Shown here: positions 8,377-18,113 of the stretch, one piece after another
How positions within the stretch are numbered: the first letter of the stretch is position 1
Layout of the letters: every line of letters starts with the position of its first letter
From: Flavobacterium gawalongense
GTDB taxonomy: Bacteria > Bacteroidota > Bacteroidia > Flavobacteriales > Flavobacteriaceae
Direction of reading: 5' to 3'
NCBI RefSeq assembly: GCF_007097265.1
Contig: NZ_VJZP01000001.1
Span: forward strand, 186,001 to 250,000
Length of the DNA stretch: 64,000 nucleotides
Position numbers and translations under genes: made by a program
The notes under the pieces: model-generated
The model's database searches: none
Told to the model about the DNA's origin: nothing
The model's input: the letters and a program-made list of their open reading frames with translations, nothing else

Positions 8377-10137
8377 TTATTGATATTCGACCACTATCAT
8401 TCCCCAATATTGCAGCGATGGGATCTTGAATACCAGATAACTACCAACTTGACTAAAACTAAGTTCTTTTGAAGCACCTCCATCCAAATCTGGTGAAGCA
8501 TACCAAACTTTAGAAACGGTTTGATTATTTTGCAGATTCAAGGTTAAATTCTTCTTTATATCTGGTACCACTTGCTCTCCATTGGTATCTCTCCAATTTA
8601 AACTGTTTGCATTAGAAAAGTTAATTAGATGAACAATTTGTTTGTTCCCCACTTTTTTACCTACTACAGAAACACTTGAGGAAACAGGAGGCCAACTATT
8701 CAGACTTACTTTTCCATCTCCTGAAATTAAAACCGGATTATTGAAAGTACCGCCATCACGTAATAAATTTTGGTAACCAACTAGGAAATCGTAGTATTTT
8801 GGAAGCGTTTTTTTCAATTCCCCATCCATTTGCAAATTATTATTAGGAAAATATTCTTTTGCCAACATATGTTCTCCTAATTCCAAATGAGAACCTCCAA
8901 AAGCAAAGATAACCGCATCAGTCAATAACACGCCCGGAGTATTAAAAAACCCGGTCCCGTTTGCCTTATCATAATCCATATATGCCGCGAGTACCGTATT
9001 CAGCTTATTATCTGAAAGCGTATTATTTTCTTTAATAATTTCAGCAAGATCCTTGTAACCGTCACGCGGCCCCCAAACTTCGGTGTAAGCCACATCAACT
9101 GGTGCGCTTAAAATATTCGACTGTCCATATTGTGCCACTGCATTGAGCATGTTTTTTTTGTTAGGAAATTTGGCTTTCAGATTTTGCAGAAAAGGAGTAA
9201 ACGTTTCATTCAATGCTACTGAATTTCCGTTGTAACCATATACATTTCCTCTGTCTCCCAACTGATCCAAATGCCAGCCATCGAAATTCAGATTCTGGTA
9301 TATCAGATTTGTTTTTTCGAAAATATAGTTTTGCCAATCAGTGTTTCCGGGATTGGTCACCAAAATGTCGCTTTGCCAAGAATCCGGCAAATCATGTTTA
9401 TTGATGTTGGAATGATTCTGGTCATTATACAAAAACCATTGGTTTGAAACTCCGTCAGCACTGTAATCGCTCCAAGCTCCGTAAAGCAAATTATAACTCA
9501 TCGATGCCATATTGATACCATGTGCTTTGTCAATATAATTTTTAACAGTACTAAAAGCCATTTGCCTGCCTGCAATGTCCAACCAATTTGTCGCGGGACT
9601 GGTTCCGTTCATTTTCAACGGCGAATGGTGCTTGTTCCCCCAGTCATAATATTGCAGAGCATTGATATGGTAGTTTTTGAGGTTATCAATAGTTGCCGCA
9701 ATTTGGCTTTCGCTCATAGCACCAAATTCAGATAAAAAACCATATCTCGGGAATTTGGTCCAGTCAGAAGATACATCCACGGCAACCGTTCCCACAATAA
9801 CCTCAACTCCGTCAACCGTTTTATACAATTCAACCAAATAACCTTTATAATCGCCAGATGGCGGAGTCCAAGTCCAATTTGCACTGGTCAAAGGATGTTC
9901 TGACAGGGTTGTATTCAAATATTTATATCTGATTATACTGTTTTCAGACAGCTTATCAATACTAAAAGCAATAGCGTCTCCTGGAGCATATTTTACCTTG
10001 TCGGTTTTAATTACTACTTGTGTTACTGTAGTAGTTTGTTCGGGCGTATAATTAAAACTCTTATCGTTATTATCGCAATTGATGAAGAGTAAAGCCAACA
10101 ATAGCGACTTTAATATACTTGCATTTTTTTGTTTCAT
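8377..10137 (-). CDS. GH66 endo-dextranase-like lipoprotein
   Basis: 586 residues from ATG at 10137. A longer in-frame start at 10455 would run into the preceding SusE/F gene, whereas 10137 gives a clean lipoprotein signal (lipobox LFINC, Cys21). GH66 features are an N-terminal beta-sandwich (residues 35-125), a TIM barrel with RYGFLSEFG and LQYYDWGNKHH, the probable nucleophile Asp291 in DGWHLDQLG, and the probable acid/base Glu353 in AYTEVWGPRDGY. A C-terminal beta domain follows. GH66 enzymes are endo-acting alpha-1,6-glucanases (dextranases), some also forming cyclo-isomaltooligosaccharides. The extra inserted module of the cyclising enzymes is not evident, so a plain dextranase is likely, displayed at the cell surface as a lipoprotein. 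It follows the SusE/F gene by 64 nt. Confidence 0.88.
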   Translation of the reverse strand: MKQKNASILKSLLLALLFINCDNNDKSFNYTPEQTTTVTQVVIKTDKVKYAPGDAIAFSIDKLSENSIIRYKYLNTTLSEHPLTSANWTWTPPSGDYKGYLVELYKTVDGVEVIVGTVAVDVSSDWTKFPRYGFLSEFGAMSESQIAATIDNLKNYHINALQYYDWGNKHHSPLKMNGTSPATNWLDIAGRQMAFSTVKNYIDKAHGINMASMSYNLLYGAWSDYSADGVSNQWFLYNDQNHSNINKHDLPDSWQSDILVTNPGNTDWQNYIFEKTNLIYQNLNFDGWHLDQLGDRGNVYGYNGNSVALNETFTPFLQNLKAKFPNKKNMLNAVAQYGQSNILSAPVDVAYTEVWGPRDGYKDLAEIIKENNTLSDNKLNTVLAAYMDYDKANGTGFFNTPGVLLTDAVIFAFGGSHLELGEHMLAKEYFPNNNLQMDGELKKTLPKYYDFLVGYQNLLRDGGTFNNPVLISGDGKVSLNSWPPVSSSVSVVGKKVGNKQIVHLINFSNANSLNWRDTNGEQVVPDIKKNLTLNLQNNQTVSKVWYASPDLDGGASKELSFSQVGSYLVFKIPSLQYWGMIVVEYQ

Positions 10138-10160
10138 CGTTTGAAATTTAGATTTGAAAT

Positions 10161-10191
10161 AGACCGAGTTATTAGAACAATGACTCGGTCT
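10161..10191 (-). promoter_or_regulatory. Intercistronic hairpin between SusE/F and GH66 genes
   Basis: Nine-nt perfect arms AGACCGAGT (10161-10169) and ACTCGGTCT (10183-10191) with a 13-nt loop. There is no strong T run on the minus strand. It may stabilise the 3' end of the susCDE message or set relative expression of the enzyme gene. Confidence 0.5.
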
Positions 10192-10201
10192 AAAAATTGT
10201 T

Positions 10202-11677
10202 TTATTGATGCGTAATAGCCATCGATTGCGTATCAAGATTGATAGAAATTTGATATAAACCGGCATCTCCTGTTTGTAATTTCCATTTATTATCTGGGCC
10301 ATTACAACCATGGGTAATAATATAGTTTCCGTTCGATAAAGATTGATTTGCTGTTGCAGGATTAATCCAATCACCATCACACCAATCACCATAGAATTTT
10401 GAAATTTTAAATTCTCCTGTTGCATTACTGTCGCCCAAAGGACCGTTATAGACAAAATTACCGTTACTATAACTCATCGCGACAGGGCTTGCAATATTCC
10501 AACCATTTGGACCACCGTCACCTATAATATATAAATTGACTTTTTTGATTTTGATGGTATTCGTTTGTGTATTCAATGTTATTTTATACCTACCTACCTC
10601 TGCTGCCGTTATTTTCCATTTATTATCCACGTCACAACCGGAATTTTGGGCAACATCTGTTGATGATAAAGCCTGTCCATTCGTTAACGGTCTGAACCAT
10701 TCTCCACACCAGTTTCCTAAAGAACCCGCAAGAATTTTAAAATCTCCTTCCACGAAGTTGGCTTCATAAGTAAATACAGATGGATTATCCTGACTTTGGG
10801 TAAATGCCTGAGGCGAATCGACAGTCCAACCACTTGGAGACGCATCACCAACTATCCAAATTTGTGTAAATGAAGGTCCGGTTATGGCCTCAATGGTAAT
10901 AGTCAGATTCAACAAATCAGCCGTTATTTTATACTGTCCTCCTTGGGTTATTTGCCATTGTAAATCTTGTCCGCTACCTCCAATATTGTGTACCATCATA
11001 TTATCCGCCGATGCACTTTTGGTATAGAAATCCTGACACCAACAGCCATCTCTGCTAACGGGAAGTTTAAAAGATCCAGAACTCAAAGTCCCTAGAAAAA
11101 TAAATTTTCCTGGCGATGAAGTTGAGGGTGTTAACTGTATCGCATTGGATACATCCCAACCGACAGCAGTGGCACTACCCACCATATACAGCTCTTTTGA
11201 AACTGGTAAATACGGTGTAATTGAAAAAGTTGTTGTTGCCACTTGAGCTGTAGCACTTGAATTGGCTACCTTAGCAGTTATTCTTGCCTCAAATTTTTGA
11301 ACAGCCCCAGGCTGAACACCAAAAGTATTCAGCATGATAAAATTTAAAGAGGCCGAGTTGATTGAAAACGAAAAATTATTGGTCCCCATCTCATATTCCA
11401 GAGGAGTAGCAAAGTTATTCCCTTCCTTATCAATTTGTAATACATAACTAATAGAAGCACTGGTTCCATAATTGGTACCCGTTGTCCAATTAAAAGTTAG
11501 ATTATCATTCGGTTTTCGCTCGTCCAAAACCAATTCTGAAGTTGAAACTTTAAGCGTTAATTTATCATTATTATTAACAATAGAATCGCTCAGTAAATCT
11601 TCACAGGAAGTATTCATTAGTGCCATAAATAAGACACAAAGAATAGAAAGTGTTTTTATAAAATTATTTTTTTTCAT
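10202..11677 (-). CDS. SusE/SusF-family outer-membrane glycan-binding lipoprotein
   Basis: 491 residues. Lipobox at NTSC (Cys25). Residues 38-155 form the SusE N-terminal Ig-like domain. Three tandem SusE/F starch-binding-type domains follow at about 161-263, 272-378 and 381-491. Each begins with a (Y/W)(M/I)(V/I)G...GW signature (LYMVGSATAVGW, IWIVGDASPSGW, LYIIGDGGPNGW) and has a conserved W-C loop (CWC, NWCGEW, DWCDGDW). Such proteins sit on the cell surface and hold alpha-glucan chains for SusC/SusD. Here dextran or a related glucan is the likely ligand, judged from the GH66 neighbour. The gene is 11 nt after susD in the same operon. Confidence 0.9.
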   Translation of the reverse strand: MKKNNFIKTLSILCVLFMALMNTSCEDLLSDSIVNNNDKLTLKVSTSELVLDERKPNDNLTFNWTTGTNYGTSASISYVLQIDKEGNNFATPLEYEMGTNNFSFSINSASLNFIMLNTFGVQPGAVQKFEARITAKVANSSATAQVATTTFSITPYLPVSKELYMVGSATAVGWDVSNAIQLTPSTSSPGKFIFLGTLSSGSFKLPVSRDGCWCQDFYTKSASADNMMVHNIGGSGQDLQWQITQGGQYKITADLLNLTITIEAITGPSFTQIWIVGDASPSGWTVDSPQAFTQSQDNPSVFTYEANFVEGDFKILAGSLGNWCGEWFRPLTNGQALSSTDVAQNSGCDVDNKWKITAAEVGRYKITLNTQTNTIKIKKVNLYIIGDGGPNGWNIASPVAMSYSNGNFVYNGPLGDSNATGEFKISKFYGDWCDGDWINPATANQSLSNGNYIITHGCNGPDNKWKLQTGDAGLYQISINLDTQSMAITHQ

Positions 11678-11688
11678 AACGCTATTTA

Positions 11689-13170
11689 TTAATAACCAGG
11701 ATTTTGAGTTAATTTTGGATTTCTATCTCTTTCTATTTGAGGAATTGGAAACAATAAATGTTTTTGTGTTGCATTTGTTTTTCCAATGGAATGAAGGAAA
11801 TCAAGCCCGTATTGTCCACTGAGTACTCGTACCAAATCAAACCATCTTTGCCCCTCAAAAGCCAATTCTATTCTTCTTTCCTTTAATACAGCTAATCTGA
11901 AGTTAGCCTGACTTAAACCTGTTGTAATATTTGATAATCCAGCTCTATTTCTAACTTTATTCAATGGAGTTTCTGCTTGGAGTGTTTGTCCTAATTCATT
12001 CAAAGCCTCAGCTTTCATTAATAGAATATTTGAAAAACGCAGTATTGGAAAGTTTAAAGGACTATTGTCGTAGGAGCTAGAAACACTTAGTGGTACTAAA
12101 AACTTTCTAACATTGAATCCTGTTGTTGAATAACTGGTTTGATACGTTTTTCCATCAAATGCAGGTGCTCCATCATAAAATATAGTAATATTCTTTCTAG
12201 AATCGTTAGTTTCATATGAATCTACAAACTCTTGTGTAGGCTGATTCCATCCAAATCCACCTCCTACAAAATTACTTCCTCTTGGCCCCATAAATGGACT
12301 TGTCCAAGAAGCTTGATTTTCATTATTCCAAAAACTGTAACCACCATTACTCTCATATTGTACTTCAAATAATGATTCTTTAGAATTTTCTGTTGATGGA
12401 TTAAAATTGTCTGCATAATTCGTATTCAAACCAAAACCTAGTCCCTCAACCTGAGTGGTTAAATCAACTACTTTTTGCCAGTTATTTCCAAGGGTAAGGT
12501 AAACTTCTGCCAATTCTCCAAGAGCAACTCCTTTGTTTGCTCTACCGATATTGCTTCCTGAATACTCACTTTTGTTAGGTAATAATTCAGCAGCTTTTTC
12601 TAAATCAGCTATAATTTGTTCATAAATTAAGGCTTTAGATACTCTAGCTGGATATAACTCTGAGTCCGAATTTTGTGGAGTCGTTATTAAAGGTAAATCT
12701 CCAAAAAAACGTACTAAAATAAAATAATAATGTGCTCTTAAAAAATAAGCCTCTCCCATAGATCTGTTTTTAATGGTCTCATCTATCTCTAGATTAGGAG
12801 CGACACTTAATACAATATTTGATCTTAAAATACCTGGCCATGGCCCTCTCCAAATATCTAATACACCTTGATTATCTGTACTGGTTACAAAATTTGACAT
12901 ATCTTGTGTCTCAATACCATCCGTTCCGCCACCAGCTCCTACAATACTATTCCCTGCCATAATATCAGTAGTCCACATTCTCAAATTATATAATTTAGGC
13001 CATTGTAAAGGTTGGTAAGCACCATTAACTAATGTTACTAGTTCTGCCGCATTAGTTGGGTAATTCGAAGTATTAATGGTGTCTAATGGTGCTTTATCTA
13101 AAAAGTCACTAGAACATTGGGTACAAGCAAAAATTGCGGATACCAAAACTATTTTTTTTATAAATTTCAT
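11689..13170 (-). CDS. susD: SusD/RagB-family glycan-binding lipoprotein
   Basis: 493 residues, a typical length. The signal peptide ends in a lipobox, with Cys16 or Cys19 (ACTQC) as the lipidated residue, followed by SSDFLDKAPLDT, the standard SusD N-terminus. Helical TPR-like segments include GEAYFLRAHYYF, GVALGELAEVYL and LKERRIELAFEGQRWFDLVR, a hallmark of the family, and the end is SQ-NP-like (RNPKLTQNPGY). SusD caps the SusC transporter and delivers bound oligosaccharide. The 12-nt gap to the SusC gene upstream shows a shared transcript. Ligand inferred as an alpha-1,6-glucan from the GH66 partner. Confidence 0.95.
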   Translation of the reverse strand: MKFIKKIVLVSAIFACTQCSSDFLDKAPLDTINTSNYPTNAAELVTLVNGAYQPLQWPKLYNLRMWTTDIMAGNSIVGAGGGTDGIETQDMSNFVTSTDNQGVLDIWRGPWPGILRSNIVLSVAPNLEIDETIKNRSMGEAYFLRAHYYFILVRFFGDLPLITTPQNSDSELYPARVSKALIYEQIIADLEKAAELLPNKSEYSGSNIGRANKGVALGELAEVYLTLGNNWQKVVDLTTQVEGLGFGLNTNYADNFNPSTENSKESLFEVQYESNGGYSFWNNENQASWTSPFMGPRGSNFVGGGFGWNQPTQEFVDSYETNDSRKNITIFYDGAPAFDGKTYQTSYSTTGFNVRKFLVPLSVSSSYDNSPLNFPILRFSNILLMKAEALNELGQTLQAETPLNKVRNRAGLSNITTGLSQANFRLAVLKERRIELAFEGQRWFDLVRVLSGQYGLDFLHSIGKTNATQKHLLFPIPQIERDRNPKLTQNPGY

Positions 13171-13182
13171 CTTTTCTATTTT

Positions 13183-16100
13183 TTAAAATCCAACATTTAA
13201 ACCAAGAGATACAATTCTTGTAACTGGATATATATTATTATCAATACCATTAGTTGAAACCTCTGGATCAAAACCTTTGTATTTTGTGAAAGTCAATAAA
13301 TTCTGGCCTGATAAATAAACTTTTGCATAATCAAAAAACTTCTTTTTCATAGAATCTGTTGGGATTTTATACGAAAGGGTCACGTTTTTGATTCTCATAT
13401 ACGAACCGTCTTCAATGTATCTTGAGGATGCTCTATTGTTATTATTTGGATCACCATAAATGGCTCTAGGCATGCTATTGCCAGTTCCTGGGCCTGTCCA
13501 TCTTCCTAAAACAGCTGTTGATTGATTTGTGGTAATTGACATTGCTTCATTATAAAGTCTATTGGCATTAAAAACATCATTACCATAAACCCCTTGTAGA
13601 TAAACACTCAAACTAAAATCACCATAAGTGAATGTATTATTTAATGAAGCTGCAAAATCAGGATTAGGGTTTCCAATGAAAGTTCGGTCTGCATCTGTAA
13701 TTAAACCGTCATTATTTAAATCTTTAAATCGAACATCTCCAGCTGAAGTGCTGTTACTCGATGAAGTCCCTTGAACTTGTACAGCATGATTATCTACAGC
13801 TGCTTGAGATTGAAAAATGCCCTCTTGAACAAATCCATAAAACACATTTATTGGATACTCTTCTTGAATTCGGGATATATTATAGTTTAATCCTAAACCT
13901 CCCGTAATCAATGGTGCATCACCATTTAAATCAATTACTTTATTCCTGTTTATTGAAAAAACGAAGTCAGAATTCCAGCTAAATTTATCTTTCTGAATGT
14001 TCTTAGTATTAATGACTAACTCAATACCTTTATTTTGAATTTTTCCAGCATTAATATAAGGTACAAAGATGTCGGAATAACCAGAAGTAACTGGTACTGA
14101 TTGTGGCACTAACATATCGTTAGTATTTTTGACATAAGCATCTAAGGTTATATTAACTCTCTCATTAAAGAGAGAGGCATCGACACCAATATTATATTGC
14201 TCTTGAGCTTCCCATTTTACATTAGAATTAGGCAAAACGCTTGGTACAGCCGCACTAACATAACTGCCATTAAAATTATATAGATAGGTATTATAGTTAG
14301 AAGAAAATGAATAATTACCGATTTCTTGATTTCCTGTAATTCCATAACCCAAACGTAATTTCAAATCGTTTACGCTTTTTGATTTAAAAAAATCTTCATT
14401 TGAAATTCTCCAAGCTAATGAAGCAGAAGGGAATGTACCGTATTTATTTCCTACTCCAAATCGAGAAGAACCATCTCTACGAACAGTAGCTGTAGCATAA
14501 TATTTGCTTTTATAATCAAAATTTGCTCTAGCAAATGTGGAGAAAATAGCCCATTCAGAACCACTACCATGTAATGAACTTTGAGATATTCCATTATTCA
14601 ATGTTTGAGTACTTTCACTAGGGAAATTTTGGATCGATCCACTGATAAACTCAAATTTGTTTTGCTGTGCACTAGTTCCTATTACACCTGTAACGTTTAA
14701 TCCGTTATCAAACTTTTTATTAAAAGTTAGTGTATTATCAAATAACAAAGTGATTGATTGATTTGAAGACTCAGACAAAAAGGCATTTTGCCCTACTTTA
14801 GTATCCCAGCTATAGGTAGGTGCCCAAGTTCTGCTTTTCCAAAAATTAGCCTCAGCACCTGCAATTGTTTTGAATTTGAAATTTTTTAAAAAAGTAACTT
14901 CTCCAAATAAATTACCTTGAATATTATAGCCCTTAGTCGAATTATCAATTATAGTAGCTTTTCCAATCGGATTATCAACATCTCCTGAATAAATAGCTTG
15001 TCCAATAGGACCTGAGAAATTTCCGTTGGCTCTATAAATAGGCTGAGTTGGCAGTGAAAGTAATGCATTTTGTATACTATAATCTCCTTGAGATTTTATA
15101 TCATGATTCAATTTTAAACTGTTTCCAAATTTTAAATTATCAGAGATTTTAGTATCGCTATTGAATTGAAAAATGTATCTTTTGTAATCCGTATTTATTA
15201 TAATCCCTTTTTGATCAAAAATATTTAAAGAAGTATATACTTTTGACTTTTCATTTCCAGTTGAATAAGATAAAGTATAATTATTTTGAATTCCGGTTCT
15301 GAAAAAAGCGTCTACCCAGTTTGTTCCCACACCCAAAGATGCTGGATTCTGAAAATCAGGATTTGGTGTTAAATCAGCATTATTCAAAATATCATTATGT
15401 AAACTGGCAAATTGAGAAGCATTTAAAACCTGAAGAACATCAGTAGCTTCAGATATTCCTGTGGATACATCAAATGATAATGAAGACTTTCCAAGAGTTC
15501 CTCTTTTAGTAGTAATAATGACAACTCCGTTTGAACCTCTTGATCCATAAATTGCTGTAGAAGAAGCGTCCTTAAGTATTTGCAAACTTTCCACATCATT
15601 CATGTTTACTTGATTTAACCCTCCATTTAATGGCATGCCATCCACAACAATCAAAGGATCATTATTACCAATTGTCCCTGTACCTCTTATTCTAAAAGTT
15701 GGATTGTCTCCAGGCTTTCCAGAAGTTATTACCTGAACACCTGCAGCTCTTCCCTGAATTGCATCTCCAACATTAGCTACAGGTTGTTTACTTAAATCAG
15801 CCAATTTAATTGTAGAAATCGAACCTGTTAAATCCTTCGATTTCACCTCACCATAGCCAATTATAACAACATTATTCAGCGTTGTTGATTCTAATTGCAG
15901 TTTAATATCTAAAAAAGCATTTCCTTTTGGCTTTACCTCTTTGGAAATATACCCCATATAAGACACTATGAAAACTGGATTTTGTTCTGAAACTAAAAGG
16001 TCAAAATTTCCAGTAGAATCTGTAATTACACTTAAACTTGATTTTTTTAGCATAACTGTCGCTCCGGGTAAAGGCATGTTGGTTTCGTCCACAACTTTAC

Positions 16101-16206
16101 CGGATAATTTAATTTTTCTGTCTTGAGCCATCATAATGAATGGGGTGACAAGAAAAATTAAAAGGAATAGGGCAAATTTTGTCCTATCGAATGAAGTAAT
16201 TTTCAT
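13183..16206 (-). CDS. susC: SusC/RagA-family TonB-dependent oligosaccharide transporter
   Basis: 1007 residues. A signal peptide (cleaved about residue 28, MMAQ) is followed by a carboxypeptidase-D-like regulatory domain (residues 33-108, KLSGKVVDETNMPLPGATV), and then the SusC plug with VVIIGYGEVKSKDLTGSIS, GRAAGVQV, FRIRGTGTIG, PLIVVDGMP and DASSTAIYGSRGSNGVVIITTKRG-type motifs. A long outer-membrane beta-barrel completes it. It imports oligosaccharides across the outer membrane using TonB energy. First gene of the susCDE-GH66 transcript, 218 nt after the SusR-like regulator gene, in the same direction. No perfect -7 box was found in that gap. Confidence 0.95.
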   Translation of the reverse strand: MKITSFDRTKFALFLLIFLVTPFIMMAQDRKIKLSGKVVDETNMPLPGATVMLKKSSLSVITDSTGNFDLLVSEQNPVFIVSYMGYISKEVKPKGNAFLDIKLQLESTTLNNVVIIGYGEVKSKDLTGSISTIKLADLSKQPVANVGDAIQGRAAGVQVITSGKPGDNPTFRIRGTGTIGNNDPLIVVDGMPLNGGLNQVNMNDVESLQILKDASSTAIYGSRGSNGVVIITTKRGTLGKSSLSFDVSTGISEATDVLQVLNASQFASLHNDILNNADLTPNPDFQNPASLGVGTNWVDAFFRTGIQNNYTLSYSTGNEKSKVYTSLNIFDQKGIIINTDYKRYIFQFNSDTKISDNLKFGNSLKLNHDIKSQGDYSIQNALLSLPTQPIYRANGNFSGPIGQAIYSGDVDNPIGKATIIDNSTKGYNIQGNLFGEVTFLKNFKFKTIAGAEANFWKSRTWAPTYSWDTKVGQNAFLSESSNQSITLLFDNTLTFNKKFDNGLNVTGVIGTSAQQNKFEFISGSIQNFPSESTQTLNNGISQSSLHGSGSEWAIFSTFARANFDYKSKYYATATVRRDGSSRFGVGNKYGTFPSASLAWRISNEDFFKSKSVNDLKLRLGYGITGNQEIGNYSFSSNYNTYLYNFNGSYVSAAVPSVLPNSNVKWEAQEQYNIGVDASLFNERVNITLDAYVKNTNDMLVPQSVPVTSGYSDIFVPYINAGKIQNKGIELVINTKNIQKDKFSWNSDFVFSINRNKVIDLNGDAPLITGGLGLNYNISRIQEEYPINVFYGFVQEGIFQSQAAVDNHAVQVQGTSSSNSTSAGDVRFKDLNNDGLITDADRTFIGNPNPDFAASLNNTFTYGDFSLSVYLQGVYGNDVFNANRLYNEAMSITTNQSTAVLGRWTGPGTGNSMPRAIYGDPNNNNRASSRYIEDGSYMRIKNVTLSYKIPTDSMKKKFFDYAKVYLSGQNLLTFTKYKGFDPEVSTNGIDNNIYPVTRIVSLGLNVGF

Positions 16207-16330
16207 AATACATTAATTTTGAGTTAAGTTAATTAGCATTTGATACTATTCTTATTGAACACCATCGGTACAAAAATGCATAAATAACATAATGAGAATA
16301 CTGCTCAAAAAAAGCATATAGAAAAAAAAC

Positions 16331-16349
16331 AGTTAATTTTACGTTAACT
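16331..16349. promoter_or_regulatory. Inverted repeat upstream of susC, possible operator
   Basis: AGTTAA (16331-16336) and TTAACT (16344-16349) are perfect inverted arms with a 7-nt spacer, about 125 nt before the susC start. Further GTTAA-type half-sites lie at about 16223-16234. It is a candidate site for the SusR-like regulator encoded next door, but the sequence is AT-rich and could occur by chance. Confidence 0.3.
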
Positions 16350-16424
16350 TTACATATAAAGTATTGATTTAATTGACTTTACCATTTTAAACAACCCAAA
16401 CATCATATAGAAAAAAGGTGTTTT

Positions 16425-18113
16425 TTATAGCTTTAAAGTCGTGTTTTTGAGTAATTTTTGATCAAAATCATCCTTATTTATTATGGAATTATTGCGGATT
16501 TTAGTTTTGTAAGCATAAATGGAGTTGATAGAATAGCCTAAAATTTGCGCTATAATTTCATTATGTGTAATTCCTAATCTAATTAATGCGTAAATTCGTA
16601 ACTCCTTTGTAAGAAATTGCCCCTTGTCAAGTTTAATTTTATATTCTTCTTTCATTAGCGAATTAAATTCATTGATGAAATTTGGGAAAAGATTTATAAA
16701 TGCGGTATCAAAATTCTCCAGAAGTTTTTCTTTTTCTCTCTTTAAATCATAACTGGAAATAGTACGTTTCGCTTTTTCATAATTTTCTTCGTCTATATAT
16801 TTTTTTATAGTGACCATGAAAAAATTAAACTTTTCAAAAACAGCATCATACTGTGTAAAAAACAATCCTAAATATTCTTCTTTAATTTTATTGGCCTCCA
16901 AAAGCTGTTTATTAACCTGCTTTATTTCTACATTTCGCGATTTAATTTTTTCATTCACATTTCTTAATTGCTTGTTGATACTTTTTAAATTTTGATGCGC
17001 ATCAGCAATAATTTTCTTCGCTTTATTTAATTTTCGATATTGAAAGTATATAATTACAGCAAAACAAATAGCAAGAACCAAAAAAGAACTTACAATGATA
17101 TATTGCCAATAAATACGTTGTTTTTCCTTTTCTACAATTTGAAGAATCTCTTGTTCAATAAGTGGTAAAATTGCTCCAACTTGTATTTTACGCTGTTGCG
17201 CCCCATAAAAAAAGGCATCTTCATTTGCCTTTTGAATGAGTATTGAAGCATTTTTAAGATCGCCTTTTTTAAATAAAAGTTCAGACAGTTTTATGATTGC
17301 CAACGATTCTTTGGTAGATGTCTTAATGTCAGACATCACGGCATCTGCAAAATGAATAATGGCCTTGTCCTTATTTCCTGATTGTTGATATAAATCTCCT
17401 AACACATAGTGAACCAAAGCTTTGTCGTGAGCTTTATAATCCCCCTTCAAAAGCAAATTAAATTCAACAATTGCTTCCTTTAAACGTTTGTCCTTTGACT
17501 TGTTAAATGCTTTTAAAAAGAAGTGAAAAAAATCACTCTCTTTAGTTAATGAAAGCGCTTTTTCTCTATACTTTCGAGCTAAATCAATGTATTCTTTTTG
17601 AAAATAGGGAATATTACTATATTCTGCCATATCGCCATAACAACGGCCTAATACTCCATAATAAAGGGTTCCATAATTTCCGTTAGATTCATCACGTTTT
17701 AAAGGTTCTAAAAAATCCAAGGCCTCTTTATACATTCCTGATGAAACACAAATATCAGCCAGATTCATATTGGCTTTAGCTATAAGTGACGTATCCTTTA
17801 TTTTAAGTGCCAGATTTTTAGATTGAATACCATAGTAAAATGCCGAATCACGCTTAAAGAATTTAAATTGGTAATACATTTGTTCATTTAAATCATAACG
17901 AACCAATAAGTCACTCTTTTTAGTCTTCTTTAAAATATTTCTAACGCTATCAATTTCAAACCTTTTTTTCTGATCATATTTTGAGGAATTTTCAATGATC
18001 TGATTTAAGTTTTTAAAAATATTTTTTTCTTGACTTATTCCAATGGTAGTGGATAAGAAATAAACAAGAATTAAAAATTTTATATTTTTTAATGAATAAG
18101 ATTCTATCAACAT
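16425..18113 (-). CDS. SusR-like membrane-bound transcriptional regulator (TPR, TM, coiled coil, HTH)
   Basis: 562 residues. An N-terminal hydrophobic signal (residues 11-26) is followed by periplasmic TPR-like helical repeats to about 320 (for example LADICVSSGMYKEALDFL and YVLGDLYQQSGNKDKAIIHF). One transmembrane helix at about 337-358, a coiled coil at about 360-415 and a C-terminal LuxR-like helix-turn-helix at about 503-542 (ELRIYALIRLGITHNEIIAQ, then a YSINSIYAYKTKIRN-like segment) complete it. This is the layout of Bacteroides SusR and its relatives (DUF6377), which sense oligosaccharide in the periplasm and switch on their sus operon. Its position directly before susC fits. It would sense an isomalto-oligosaccharide if the locus targets dextran. 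Confidence 0.87.
   Translation of the reverse strand: MLIESYSLKNIKFLILVYFLSTTIGISQEKNIFKNLNQIIENSSKYDQKKRFEIDSVRNILKKTKKSDLLVRYDLNEQMYYQFKFFKRDSAFYYGIQSKNLALKIKDTSLIAKANMNLADICVSSGMYKEALDFLEPLKRDESNGNYGTLYYGVLGRCYGDMAEYSNIPYFQKEYIDLARKYREKALSLTKESDFFHFFLKAFNKSKDKRLKEAIVEFNLLLKGDYKAHDKALVHYVLGDLYQQSGNKDKAIIHFADAVMSDIKTSTKESLAIIKLSELLFKKGDLKNASILIQKANEDAFFYGAQQRKIQVGAILPLIEQEILQIVEKEKQRIYWQYIIVSSFLVLAICFAVIIYFQYRKLNKAKKIIADAHQNLKSINKQLRNVNEKIKSRNVEIKQVNKQLLEANKIKEEYLGLFFTQYDAVFEKFNFFMVTIKKYIDEENYEKAKRTISSYDLKREKEKLLENFDTAFINLFPNFINEFNSLMKEEYKIKLDKGQFLTKELRIYALIRLGITHNEIIAQILGYSINSIYAYKTKIRNNSIINKDDFDQKLLKNTTLKL

Noticed and set aside
10138..10455. N-terminal extension of the GH66 protein to 10455
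   Set aside because: It would overlap the SusE/F gene by 254 nt, and the internal ATG at 10137 gives a clear lipoprotein signal.
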